NCBI RefSeq assembly: GCF_006088715.1
Contig: NZ_CP030771.1
Span: forward strand, 3,100,001-3,164,000
Source of the DNA: Streptomyces sp. YIM 121038
GTDB taxonomy: Bacteria; Actinomycetota; Actinomycetes; Streptomycetales; Streptomycetaceae
Length of the DNA stretch: 64,000 nt
Reading direction: 5' to 3'
The position numbers and the translations under genes were made by a program. Positions 34,210 to 42,640 of the stretch are shown in pieces (the stretch's first letter is position 1; each line of letters begins with the position of its first letter). Under the pieces are notes generated by a model. That model ran no database searches. It worked only from the letters and a program-made list of their open reading frames with translations, and was not told where the DNA came from.

Positions 34210-35052
34210 TCACTGCTTGTCGGCGATCACGAGATACCGGCCGCGTGTCCCGGGCATCCCGGGCGCGACGGCCGCTTCCGACCAGCGGCCGTAGTTCGCG
34301 TCCGGATCGCCATACGCGGAGACCTGGATCTTCCAGCCAAGGGGGGCGAAGACCTCCTCAGGCCGGTCACTGCCCGACTTCCACGGATGCCCCTGCTCAG
34401 CCATGCGCGCGCGCCAGGCGGCCATGCCAGGACTGTCCAGGGATGTCTGACCGACGTAGTCCGCAAGGAGTCGACTCCCGGCGGCCGACAAGTCCGTGAG
34501 CCTGTGCAGCAGCACGTCGCGCTCGTGCGGATGGAGGAAGTACAGCAAGCCCTCAACCAGCCAGCACGTGGGCTGCCGAGGATCGAAGCCAGCCTCAAGA
34601 AGTGGGCACGTCCAGTCCGTCAGCAGGTCTACTCCAAGGGGGACGCGGGCCGCCGTGGCCGGCGCTCGGAGGGCGCGTACGAGGTCGTCCTTGAAGCTGA
34701 GCAGAGCGGGACGGTCGAGTTCATAGATCAGCACGCCCGAGGACCACTCCAGGCGGAAGGCACGCGAGTCCATACCAACGGCGACAAAGACGAACTGCCC
34801 TACTCCATCGGCATCGAGCTTCAGTAACTGATCGTCCAAGAAGCGGGTCCGCACCGCGAGCGCCGGGTCCTCCACCCCGGACTGCACATGCCCCTCGAAC
34901 TGCGACATGATCCTCGGCCCCTCATCACCGGCGAACGTCTCCGCCAGCGGGTCGGAGAACAACCGGTCCGCACGCCGGTGCTCGCGCGCCCTCATCGAAG
35001 CCGTCCACAAGGCGGTCTTGGCAAGGGGGTCCAGTGGCTGGGATTCATCCAT
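34210..35052 (-). CDS. SAM-dependent methyltransferase, PPM1/LCM-like (TIGR00027 type)
   Basis: 280 residues from ATG 35052. The features are those of the actinobacterial leucine-carboxyl-methyltransferase-like family: LAKTALWTASMRAREH at the start, ALAVRTRFLDDQLL, a motif-I region FVFVAVGMDSRAFRLEW, YELDRPALLSFKD and CWLVEGLLYFLHPHE. Members often occur in natural-product clusters and methylate carboxyl or hydroxyl groups. It converges on the YCII gene and its codon use resembles the island rather than the chromosomal genes. Confidence 0.85.
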   Translation of the reverse strand: MDESQPLDPLAKTALWTASMRAREHRRADRLFSDPLAETFAGDEGPRIMSQFEGHVQSGVEDPALAVRTRFLDDQLLKLDADGVGQFVFVAVGMDSRAFRLEWSSGVLIYELDRPALLSFKDDLVRALRAPATAARVPLGVDLLTDWTCPLLEAGFDPRQPTCWLVEGLLYFLHPHERDVLLHRLTDLSAAGSRLLADYVGQTSLDSPGMAAWRARMAEQGHPWKSGSDRPEEVFAPLGWKIQVSAYGDPDANYGRWSEAAVAPGMPGTRGRYLVIADKQ

Positions 35053-35394
35053 GACTGCGCGCCCTCTCCTGAACCCTGCTGGTCAGTCGTTGAACGAGTC
35101 AGGCCGAACAGTCCATACTCTTCCCCAAGGTTGCAGGAAAGATGCATCTATATTGTGTCCCATACTCTGCAATCGGACATATTTGAACACTGTAAATCGC
35201 TCAGCTCTTCCGCACTTTCGCTGGCGACGGAGCGTGGCGTCGGCATCTTTGCTCTCTGGACCGGTCGGCGAGGCAGTAGCGAGCACAGGCCCTCGCCGGG
35301 CCGACCCCGGGACAGTCCGAGGATGGCCACCAACCACCGCCAGCGCGCGGCCCGCAGCTCATCAGACCTTCAAGCGGAGGTCCTACAGTGCCAT
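35053..35394. other. Right edge of the island, no gene recognised
   Basis: The 340 bp upstream of the methyltransferase include an A/T-richer core (35130-35220). Short frames exist but none has family features. It probably contains the methyltransferase promoter; I see no integrase attachment repeat shared with the left edge. Confidence 0.4.
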
Positions 35395-35409
35395 CTGATG
35401 GTGCATCTG
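35395..35409. promoter_or_regulatory. CTGAYG-N3-CRTCAG palindrome, copy 5, with an adjoining KstR half-site
   Basis: CTGATGGTGCATCTG differs from the palindrome at one base. It runs into GTTCTAG, the reverse of the TAGAAC half-site seen in the KstR operators. It lies 64 bp before the MBL hydrolase gene. The second KstR half-site is missing. Confidence 0.35.
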
Positions 35410-35472
35410 TTCTAGTTAGATGGGCAACGGCCGTGCGGCCGACAGCTCCGGCGGCAGGGACGGGGGCGGCGG

Positions 35473-36564
35473 ATGACACAGGTGGCGGGCCCGGGGGTGA
35501 CCGGGCACGGCGGCGGGGTGTGGAGCATCGCCGTGCCGATCCCCGACAACCCCCTCGGCCACACGCTGGTGTACGTGCTCGACACCGACCGGGGCCCCGT
35601 CCTGATCGACACCGGCTGGGACGACCCGGCGTCGTGGGACGTGCTCGTCGCGGGGCTCGCCGCCTGCGGCACCGAGGTCGCCGAGGTGCACGGGGTGCTG
35701 CTCACCCACCACCACCCGGACCACCACGGCCTGTCCGCGCGGGTGCGCGCCGCGTCCGGGGCGTGGCTCGCGATGCACGAGGCCGACGCGCACGTGGTGC
35801 GGCGCACCCGGGAGTATCCGATGCGGCGGTGGTTCGGGTATCTGGTGGACAAGCTGACCGCCGCGGGCGCGCCCGCCGGGCACGTGGCGCCGCTGGCCGC
35901 CGCCCGCGACGCGGGGCGCGTGCCCGGCCTCGCCGCCCGCCTGCCCGCCCTGCCGGACCGGCCGATCCCGCCCGGCGAGCTCCTCGACCTGCCCGGCCGC
36001 CGGCTGCGCGCGATCTGGACGCCGGGCCACACCCCGGGCCACGTGTGCCTGCACTTGGAGGAGGAGCACCCGGCCCGGCTCCCCGGGCGCGGGCGCCTGT
36101 TCAGCGGCGACCACCTCCTGCCGGGCATCACCCCGCACATCGGCCTGTACGAGGACCCCGACGACCGGACGGCCACCGGCCCCTCCCCAAGCTCTCGGCT
36201 TCGCCCGAGCAGGGGAGACCCCCTCGGCGACTATCTGGACTCCCTGGAGCGGATCGGGCGGCTCGGCGTCGCGGAGGTGCTGCCCGCGCACCAGCACGCC
36301 TTCGCCCACGCGCCCGCCCGCGTACGGGAGTTGCTCGCCCACCACGAGCAGCGGCTCGCGGGCCTGCTCGCGCTGCTCGCCGAGGAGCGCACCCCCTGGC
36401 AGCTCGCCGAGCGCATGGAGTGGAACAGGCCCTGGGCCGACATCCCCGCGGGCTCGCGCACCATCGCCGTCTCCGAGGCGGAGGCGCACGTGCGCAGGCT
36501 GGTGAAGCTGGGGCGGGCGCGGGCGGTGCCGGGCAGCGACCCGGTGGCGTACGCGGCGGTGTGA
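35473..36564 (+). CDS. MBL-fold metallo-hydrolase
   Basis: 363 residues from ATG 35473. The metallo-beta-lactamase zinc motif is complete (LLTHHHPDHHG), with later His ligands in WTPGHTPGHVCLH, Asp in LFSGDHLLPG and a last His in VLPAHQHAFAH. The C-terminal winged-helix-like domain is typical of the longer hydrolase group. Residues encoded by about 36180-36225 (PSPSSRLRPSRGDP) come from a dispersed repeat inserted in frame and are probably a surface loop. It may hydrolyse a thioester or ester in steroid breakdown, judged from the neighbouring SDR and operator-like element only. Confidence 0.88.
   Translation: MTQVAGPGVTGHGGGVWSIAVPIPDNPLGHTLVYVLDTDRGPVLIDTGWDDPASWDVLVAGLAACGTEVAEVHGVLLTHHHPDHHGLSARVRAASGAWLAMHEADAHVVRRTREYPMRRWFGYLVDKLTAAGAPAGHVAPLAAARDAGRVPGLAARLPALPDRPIPPGELLDLPGRRLRAIWTPGHTPGHVCLHLEEEHPARLPGRGRLFSGDHLLPGITPHIGLYEDPDDRTATGPSPSSRLRPSRGDPLGDYLDSLERIGRLGVAEVLPAHQHAFAHAPARVRELLAHHEQRLAGLLALLAEERTPWQLAERMEWNRPWADIPAGSRTIAVSEAEAHVRRLVKLGRARAVPGSDPVAYAAV
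36184..36225 (+). repeat. Intergenic-type Streptomyces repeat lying inside a coding region
   Basis: The core TCCCCAAGCTCTCGGCTTCG and the following CCCGAGCAGGGGAGACCCC form an imperfect hairpin that normally occurs between Streptomyces genes. Here it keeps the MBL reading frame open and adds about 14 residues. Confidence 0.7.
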
Positions 36565-36589
36565 GGCCCCGCGGCGCGCGCCCGCCGCG

Positions 36590-37411
36590 TCACCAGCTCG
36601 CGTCCCCCCGCAGCACCGCGTCCGCACCGCCGTCGATGAAGACCACCTGGCCGGTGACGTGGGTGTTCTCCGGCGAGGTGAGGAAGTCGAGCAGCGGGGC
36701 GACCTGCTCCGGCTCGCCGTAGCCGTGCAGCGGCATGGGGACGGCGGCGTCCGCGATCGCGCGGACCTCCGGGTCCTCGAGCATGGGGCGGCTCATGGGG
36801 GTGCGGATGATGCCGGGCCCGATCGCGTTCAGCGGGATGCCCGCGCCCGCCCACGCGTCGCTCACGGCGGCGCGCCGCACCCACCGCGCGAGGGCGTGCT
36901 TGGCGGAGGCGTACACCCGCTGCCCCTCGCCGCGCTCGACCGCGGCGCGCGCGGCGGCGACGGCCGCGGCCTCGTCGTCGGCGAGCACCGCCTCGACGAT
37001 CGCCGGGTCGGCGGGGTGCAGGACGGCCACGGACGCCACGGCGGCCGCCCGCGGATCGCGGCCCGCAGCCAGGAGCGGCCGCAGGCCGGTGAGCGTGGCG
37101 ATCGCGCCGAAGGCGTTCACCCGCACGGTCACGGGGTCGTACGCGGCGACCCCGGCACAGGCGATCACGGCGTCGAGCCGCCCGCCGCCGAGGTCGGCCG
37201 CCGCCTCGGCGAGCAGCGCGCGGCCCTCCGCGGTGCCGAGGTCGGCGCTGATGTCGGTGTCCTTGAGGTCCGCGCCGATGACCCGGTGGCCGCGCGCGCC
37301 CAGCCGGCGCGCGGTGGCCCTGCCGATGCCGGAGGCGGCGCCGGTGATCAGGTAGGTGCGGGCGGCCTGGTCACCGCCGCGCTGCTGCCGCCTACGGCTC
37401 GGGTCCGTCAC
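36590..37411 (-). CDS. Short-chain dehydrogenase/reductase, 3alpha-hydroxysteroid dehydrogenase-like
   Basis: 273 residues from GTG 37411. The classical SDR signatures are present: cofactor loop TGAASGIGRATARRLG, Asp in GADLKDTDI choosing NAD(H), ACAGVAAYD in the NNAG position, Ser in SVAVLHP and catalytic YASAK. The insertion after SVAVLH and the ending VTGQVVFIDGGADAVLRG resemble, from memory, Comamonas 3alpha-HSD/carbonyl reductase rather than fatty-acid SDRs. It is convergent with the MBL gene with a 25-bp gap. Steroid oxidoreduction is likely but not proven. Confidence 0.85.
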   Translation of the reverse strand: MTDPSRRRQQRGGDQAARTYLITGAASGIGRATARRLGARGHRVIGADLKDTDISADLGTAEGRALLAEAAADLGGGRLDAVIACAGVAAYDPVTVRVNAFGAIATLTGLRPLLAAGRDPRAAAVASVAVLHPADPAIVEAVLADDEAAAVAAARAAVERGEGQRVYASAKHALARWVRRAAVSDAWAGAGIPLNAIGPGIIRTPMSRPMLEDPEVRAIADAAVPMPLHGYGEPEQVAPLLDFLTSPENTHVTGQVVFIDGGADAVLRGDASW

Positions 37412-37589
37412 GATGGTGCTCCCCTCGGCTGCCGTGCCCTGAGGCTCCCGCCACGCTACGCCCGCCGCACGGACCGCACCAGAGCGCGATCACCGGCCCC
37501 GGCCCCCTTCGGCGCGCCCTCGGCGCCCGCCGGGGCGCGTGCCGGGAGGGGCGGCGTACGGGCCGGTAGAGTGTGCGCGTCGTCATCAC

Positions 37590-37690
37590 GTACGTACGAG
37601 GGGAAGCCGGTGGAAATCCGGCGCTGTACCTTCCCCGAGGTCCTGGCTTCGCCCGATCCGGGAGAGGCCGCCGTGGCACAACCCGCCCGT
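37590..37690 (+). promoter_or_regulatory. Cobalamin-riboswitch-like leader
   Basis: The core at 37600-37636 has GGGGAA paired with TTCCCC enclosing GCCGG-TGGAAAT-CCGGC and GCTGTA. This is the hallmark GAAGCCGGTG..AATCCGGCGCTG of cobalamin riboswitches. The usual 3' B12 box is only weakly recognisable (GAGGTCCTGGCTTCGCCCGA, 37636-37655). It sits about 210 bp before an operon encoding two surface proteins and an ECF transporter. Exact ends are uncertain. Confidence 0.65.
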
Positions 37691-37846
37691 GGCGGGCCGG
37701 AGCACCTCGTGCGACGCGTGACCGGCTCGCGTCATCGGGACCGTACCGATGGCCGGCACCGTCGAGGCACACGGAGCCGGAGCCGCCCGGTGCCCCTGTC
37801 GTGCCGTGCCGCCCGGCTCCCCGCAGGGAGAGGCACCCGCCGCATC

Positions 37847-39058
37847 ATGAACGTTCGCCGCAGCGCAGCTGCCCTGGCCGCCGCCGTCGCCCTCGGCACG
37901 GCCGCGGCCCCGGCCGCCCTCGCCGACGAGGCCTCGCCCTCGCCCTCCGGTGCGCTCCCCTCCGGTCTGTACGGCAAGACGGACCCGAAGTTCGACGGCG
38001 TGTTCCGGCAGTCGTACGCCCTGCTCGCGCAGGACGCGACCGGGGTCACGCCCGCGGCGAAGGCCGTGGACTGGCTGACCGGCCAGCAGTGCGCCAGCGG
38101 CGGCTTCGCGGCCTACCGCGCCGACGCGGACGTGCCCTGCGACTCCAAGGCGCAGGTCGACAGCAACTCGACGGCCGCGGCCGTGCAGGCCCTGGCCGCG
38201 CTCGGCGGCGAGAAGAAGGCCGTCGACAAGGGCGTGGCCTGGCTGAAGTCCGTGCAGAACCAGGACGGCGGCTGGGGCTACACCCCGGGCCTGCCGAGCG
38301 ACGCCAACTCCACCGGCATCGTGATCGGCGCGCTCGCCGCCGCCGGGGAGAAGCCCGCGGCCGCGAAGTCCCAGAAGGGCAGGACCCCGCTGGACGCGCT
38401 GACGAAGCTCGCCATGGACTGCGGCAAGGACGGCGGCGCCTTCGGCCTCGCCGACGCCAAGTCCGGCAAGCTCGCGCCGAACGCCGACGCCACGGCGGCC
38501 GGTGTCCTCGGCGGTCTCGGCAAGGGCCTGGTCGTGAGCGCGCCGAAGAAGGACGCCGCCGCGCCGAAGTGCGTCAAGGCCGCCTCGGCGGACCAGGCCG
38601 CGGCCAACGGCACCGGCTACCTCATCGACGCCCTCGGCAAGTCCGGCCACCTCACCTCGTCGCTGCCCGGCTCCACGGACAAGCCGGACGTCGGCAACAC
38701 CGCCGACGCGGTCGTCGCGCTGGCCGCCGCGGGCCAGGGCGAGCAGGCGCAGAAGTCCGCCCGGTGGCTCGCGGACAACTCCGCGGACTGGGCGAAGCAG
38801 GGCGGCCCCGCCGCCTACGCGCAGCTGGTCTTCGCCGCCCACGCCGCGGGCCTCGACCCGCGCGACTTCGGCGGCGCCGACCTGGTGAAGCAGCTCAACG
38901 CGACCGGCCCGGCCCCGCGGGCGCAGGCGGCCGACGAGGAGAAGGACAAGGACGACGACGGCAGCGGCGTGAGCGTCTGGTGGATCGTCGGCGTCGGCCT
39001 GGCCGCGGGCGCGGGCATCGGCTTCCTCCTGAGCGGCCGCAAGAAGAACCAGCCGTGA
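37847..39058 (+). CDS. Secreted, C-terminally anchored alpha/alpha-toroid protein; candidate cobalamin-binding protein
   Basis: 403 residues from ATG 37847. A signal peptide (to about residue 26, AALA|DE) is followed by prenyltransferase/squalene-oxidase-type helical repeats (AVDWLTGQQCASGGFAAY, AVAWLKSVQNQDGGWGY-like, NTADAVVALAAAGQG), about residues 40-345. A charged linker and one C-terminal membrane helix with a basic tail (FLLSGRKKNQP) end the protein. The fold class is that of the alpha-domain of animal transcobalamin and intrinsic factor. The riboswitch-like leader and coupled ECF genes make surface capture of a corrinoid the best guess. The next gene overlaps by four bases. Confidence 0.85.
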   Translation: MNVRRSAAALAAAVALGTAAAPAALADEASPSPSGALPSGLYGKTDPKFDGVFRQSYALLAQDATGVTPAAKAVDWLTGQQCASGGFAAYRADADVPCDSKAQVDSNSTAAAVQALAALGGEKKAVDKGVAWLKSVQNQDGGWGYTPGLPSDANSTGIVIGALAAAGEKPAAAKSQKGRTPLDALTKLAMDCGKDGGAFGLADAKSGKLAPNADATAAGVLGGLGKGLVVSAPKKDAAAPKCVKAASADQAAANGTGYLIDALGKSGHLTSSLPGSTDKPDVGNTADAVVALAAAGQGEQAQKSARWLADNSADWAKQGGPAAYAQLVFAAHAAGLDPRDFGGADLVKQLNATGPAPRAQAADEEKDKDDDGSGVSVWWIVGVGLAAGAGIGFLLSGRKKNQP

Positions 39059-39717
39059 CCCACCGCCGTCGCGGACACGGCCACCGCCGCGCGGTGGCCG
39101 TGTTCTTCGCCGCCCTGCTCGCGCTCCTCGCGGCCGCCCCCGCCCACGCCGCCGACTACCGCTACTGGTCGTTCTGGCAGCGCGGCGAGGGCGGCACGTG
39201 GGCGTACGCCACCCAGGGGCCCTCGACCGCGCGGCCCGACGACGGGGACGTGGACGGGTTCCGCTTCGCCGTGTCCGCCGACGCGAAGACCGCGAAGAAG
39301 CCGCGCGGCACCGCCGACTTCGCCACCGTCTGCGCGGACACGAAGGCCGCGGCGGGCAAGAAGCGGATCGCGGTCGTCATCGACTTCGGCACGGCCGCGG
39401 ACGCCCCTGACGGGCGGACTCCGCCGAAGCCGCGCACCGCGTGCGCCCGCATCGACGAGGGCGGGTCGAGCGCCGACGCGCTCGCCGCCGTCGCCGAGCC
39501 CCTGCGCTACGACAACAACGCGCTGCTGTGCGCCATCTCCGACTACCCGAAGTCCGGCTGCGGCGAGCAGGTGTCCGGCGACAAGGGCGACCGGAGCGGG
39601 CGCGGCGCCGCCGACGAGGGCGACGGCGGCCCGTCCGTCGGCCTGGTCGCCGGGGTCGCCGCCGTGGTCGTGCTCGGCGCCGCCGCCGTCTGGCAGGCCC
39701 GCCGCCGGCGCGGGTGA
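39055..39717 (+). CDS. SCO2322-family secreted protein with a C-terminal membrane anchor
   Basis: 220 residues from GTG 39055, coupled to the toroid gene. A signal peptide ends near AAPAHA|ADYRYW. The mature domain starts YRYWSFWQRGEGGTWAYA and carries two late cysteines (ALLCAISDYPKSGCG). A membrane helix and RRRRG tail follow a charged linker. The name SCO2322 family is from memory of Streptomyces annotations; the fold is not known to me. It may correspond to the small beta domain that completes a two-domain vitamin-binding protein. Confidence 0.8.
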   Translation: MTHRRRGHGHRRAVAVFFAALLALLAAAPAHAADYRYWSFWQRGEGGTWAYATQGPSTARPDDGDVDGFRFAVSADAKTAKKPRGTADFATVCADTKAAAGKKRIAVVIDFGTAADAPDGRTPPKPRTACARIDEGGSSADALAAVAEPLRYDNNALLCAISDYPKSGCGEQVSGDKGDRSGRGAADEGDGGPSVGLVAGVAAVVVLGAAAVWQARRRRG

Positions 39718-40907
39718 ACCGGCCCGACGCGATGACCAGCCCACGCGCCGTGCGGGCCGCCCCGCGCCGCCGCCTCGCCCCCGAGGCGCACCGCTCCAAC
39801 GCCCTGCACCCGGGCGCCTGGTGGCTGTGGGCCCTCGGGCTCGCCACGGCGGCGTCCCGCACCTCCAACCCGCTGCTCATCGGGCTGCTCGTCGGGGTCG
39901 CGGGCTACGTCGTCGCGGCCCGGCGCACCTCCGCTCCATGGGCGCGCGCGTACGGGGCGTTCGTGAAGATCGCCCTGTTCGTCATCGGCGTCCGCCTGGT
40001 CTTCGCCGTGTTCCTCGGCTCGCCGATCCCGGGCACCCACCTCATCGTGACGCTGCCGGAGGTGCCGCTGCCGGACTGGGCGCGGGGCGTGCGGATCGGC
40101 GGCCGGGTCACCGCGGAGGGCGTGGTGTTCGCGCTGTACGACGGGGTGCGCCTCGCGGGCCTGCTGATCTGCGTCGGCGCCGCGAACGCCCTGGCGAGCC
40201 CCGCCCGGCTGCTGAAGTCCCTGCCGGGCGCCCTGTACGAGGCGGGGGTCGCCGTCGTCGTCGCGATGACGTTCGCGCCGAACCTGATCGCCGACGTCCA
40301 GCGGCTGCGCGCCGCGCGCAGGCTGCGCGGCCGCGCGGACCGCGGCGTGCGCGGCCTGCTCCAGGTCGGCCTGCCCGTCCTGGAGGGCGCCCTCGAACGG
40401 TCCGTGGCGCTGGCCGCCGCGATGGACGCGCGCGGCTTCGGGCGCACCGCGGCCGTGCCCGCGCGGGTGCGCAGGACGACGGCGGCCCTGACGCTCGGCG
40501 GGCTCATGGGCGTGTGCGCGGGCACGTACGGGCTGCTGACCGCGGACGGCGGGACGTACGGCCTGCCGGTGCTCGGCGCCGGGCTCGGCGCGGCGCTCGG
40601 CGGGCTGTGGCTCGGCGGGCGGCGCGCGGTGCGCACCCGCTACCGGCCCGACGTGTGGGGCGTGCGCGCCTGGCTCGTCGCCGGGTCCGGCGCCGCCGTC
40701 GCGGGCCTGATGATCGCCGCGAGTTCGTCCGGGGCCGCGGCCCTGCACCCGGGGGTCGTCCCGCTGGTCGCGCCGGAGCTGCCGCTGTGGCCCGCCGCGG
40801 CGATCCTGCTCGGCCTGCTCCCGGCGTTCGTCGCGCCGGTGCCGCCGCCCGCGCAGGCCCCCGCCCCCCGCCCGTCCCGAGCCGCCGCCCAGGAGCAGAG
40901 CCCATGA
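39714..40907 (+). CDS. ECF transporter transmembrane (T) component, CbiQ family
   Basis: 397 residues if GTG 39714, overlapping the previous stop, is used; ATG 39732 is the alternative (391 residues). Several membrane helices lead to the coupling segment with the two T-component Ala-Arg-Gly-type motifs (RAARRLRGRA and AAAMDARGFGRT) that dock to the ATPase subunits. The C terminus adds extra helices and a Pro/Ala-rich tail. It joins the substrate-specific S component to the ATPase. Confidence 0.9.
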   Translation: MNRPDAMTSPRAVRAAPRRRLAPEAHRSNALHPGAWWLWALGLATAASRTSNPLLIGLLVGVAGYVVAARRTSAPWARAYGAFVKIALFVIGVRLVFAVFLGSPIPGTHLIVTLPEVPLPDWARGVRIGGRVTAEGVVFALYDGVRLAGLLICVGAANALASPARLLKSLPGALYEAGVAVVVAMTFAPNLIADVQRLRAARRLRGRADRGVRGLLQVGLPVLEGALERSVALAAAMDARGFGRTAAVPARVRRTTAALTLGGLMGVCAGTYGLLTADGGTYGLPVLGAGLGAALGGLWLGGRRAVRTRYRPDVWGVRAWLVAGSGAAVAGLMIAASSSGAAALHPGVVPLVAPELPLWPAAAILLGLLPAFVAPVPPPAQAPAPRPSRAAAQEQSP

Positions 40908-42640
40908 CCATGATCCGGTTCGAGGACGTCTCCGTACGGTACGAGGGCACGGCGCGGCCCACCGTCGAGCACCTGGACCTGGCCGTCCCCGAGGGCGAGC
41001 TGGTCCTGGTGGTCGGCCCGTCCGGGGTGGGCAAGTCCACGCTGCTCGGCACCGTCAGCGGGCTCGTGCCGCACTTCACCGGCGGCACGCTGCGCGGGCG
41101 CGTGACCGTGGCGGGCCGCGACACCCGTACCCACAAGCCGCGCGAGCTCGCCGACGTGGTCGGCACGGTGGGCCAGGACCCGCTCGCCCACTTCGTGACG
41201 GACACGGTGGAGGACGAGCTGGCGTACGGCATGGAGTCCCTCGGGCTCGCCCCCGACGTGATGCGCCGCCGCGTCGAGGAGACCCTCGACCTGCTCGGCC
41301 TCGCCGAGCTGCGGGACCGGCCCATCTCCACCCTGTCCGGCGGCCAGCAGCAGCGCGTCGCCATCGGCTCCGTCCTCACCCCCCACCCCCGGGTCCTGGT
41401 CCTCGACGAGCCGACGTCCGCGCTCGACCCGGCGGCGGCCGAGGAGGTCCTGGCCGTCCTCCAGCGCCTGGTCCACGACCTGGGCACCACGGTCCTGATG
41501 GCCGAGCACCGCCTGGAGCGGGTCGTCCAGTACGCCGACCAGGTGCTCCTCCTGTCCTCCCCCGGCGCGGCCCCCGTCCTCGGCGACCCGGCCGAGCTGA
41601 TGGCCGTCTCGCCGGTGTATCCGCCGGTCGTGGCCCTGGGCCGGCTCGCCGGGCTCACGCCGCTGCCGCTGACCGTGCGGGACGCCCGGCGCAAGGCGGC
41701 CGGGCTGCGCGAACGGCTCGCCGACGCCGTGCCGCCGGAGCGGGACGGGGCGCCCGCCGCGCCCGCCCCCTCCTCCGCGTCCCGCGCGTCCGAGGAGCGG
41801 CGCGCGGCCCCGGCGGGCCGGTGGTGGCGGCTCGGGCGGAAGGCGCCCGGTCGGGCCGCGGACCAGGGCGTGGCCGCGAGCGGCGCGCGGGTCGAGGGGC
41901 TCGCGGTGCGCCGGGGGCGGGTCGAGGCGCTGCGCCGCGTCGACCTGGCCGTGGCGCCGGGCGAGACCCTCGCCCTGATGGGCCGCAACGGCGCGGGCAA
42001 GTCCACGCTCCTGTCCACCCTGGTGGGCCTGCTGCCGCCCACGGCCGGCACGGTCCGCGTGGGCGGCCTCGCCCCGCACCGCACGGCCCCGCGCGAGCTG
42101 ATCCGCCGCGTCGGCCTCGTCCCGCAGGAGCCGCGCGACCTGCTGTACGCGGACACGGTCGCGGCCGAGTGCGCGGCCGCCGACGACGACGCCGGGGCGC
42201 CCGCGGGCAGCTGCCGCGACCTGGTGGCTCAGCTGCTGCCGGGCATCGCCGACGACACGCACCCGCGGGACCTGTCCGAGGGCCAGCGCCTGGCCCTCGC
42301 CCTCGCGATCGTCCTCACGGCCCGTCCGCCGCTGCTGCTCCTCGACGAGCCGACCCGGGGCCTGGACTACGCGGCCAAGGCCCGTCTGGTCACCATCCTG
42401 CGCGGCCTTGCCGCCGAGGGCCACGCGATCGTCCTCGCCACGCACGACGTGGAGCTCGCGGCCGAGCTCGCGCACCGGGTGGTGATCCTCGCCGAGGGCG
42501 AGGTCGTCGCCGACGGCCCCACCGCCGAGGTGGTCGTCTCCTCCCCGGCCTTCGCCCCGCAGGTCACCAAGGTCCTGGCACCACAGCGGTGGCTCACGGT
42601 TTCCCAGGTACGAGACGCTCTGGAGGCTTCGGGTGGGTGA
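40904..42640 (+). CDS. ECF transporter ATPase, two ABC domains fused
   Basis: 578 residues, ATG overlapping the T gene stop. The first ABC domain has Walker A GPSGVGKST, Q-loop VGTVGQDPLAHF, signature LSGGQQQRV, Walker B VLVLDEPTSALD and the switch His in AEHRLERV. The second has GRNGAGKST, a Q-loop VGLVPQEPRDLL, a variant signature LSEGQRLAL, LLLLDEPTRGLD and ATHDVELA. A Pro/Ala/Arg-rich linker of about 70 residues joins them. Such single-chain EcfA-EcfA' pairs drive uptake by dedicated ECF systems. Confidence 0.93.
   Translation: MTMIRFEDVSVRYEGTARPTVEHLDLAVPEGELVLVVGPSGVGKSTLLGTVSGLVPHFTGGTLRGRVTVAGRDTRTHKPRELADVVGTVGQDPLAHFVTDTVEDELAYGMESLGLAPDVMRRRVEETLDLLGLAELRDRPISTLSGGQQQRVAIGSVLTPHPRVLVLDEPTSALDPAAAEEVLAVLQRLVHDLGTTVLMAEHRLERVVQYADQVLLLSSPGAAPVLGDPAELMAVSPVYPPVVALGRLAGLTPLPLTVRDARRKAAGLRERLADAVPPERDGAPAAPAPSSASRASEERRAAPAGRWWRLGRKAPGRAADQGVAASGARVEGLAVRRGRVEALRRVDLAVAPGETLALMGRNGAGKSTLLSTLVGLLPPTAGTVRVGGLAPHRTAPRELIRRVGLVPQEPRDLLYADTVAAECAAADDDAGAPAGSCRDLVAQLLPGIADDTHPRDLSEGQRLALALAIVLTARPPLLLLDEPTRGLDYAAKARLVTILRGLAAEGHAIVLATHDVELAAELAHRVVILAEGEVVADGPTAEVVVSSPAFAPQVTKVLAPQRWLTVSQVRDALEASGG

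Noticed and set aside
35400..35416. Full KstR operator before the MBL hydrolase
   Set aside because: Only one half-site (GTTCTA) is present; the other half has one of three fixed bases, so it was listed as a half-site only.
37847..39058. Steroid- or hopanoid-type cyclase regulated with the steroid genes
   Set aside because: It has a signal peptide and a C-terminal anchor, so it is extracellular; its coupling is to ECF transporter genes rather than steroid genes.
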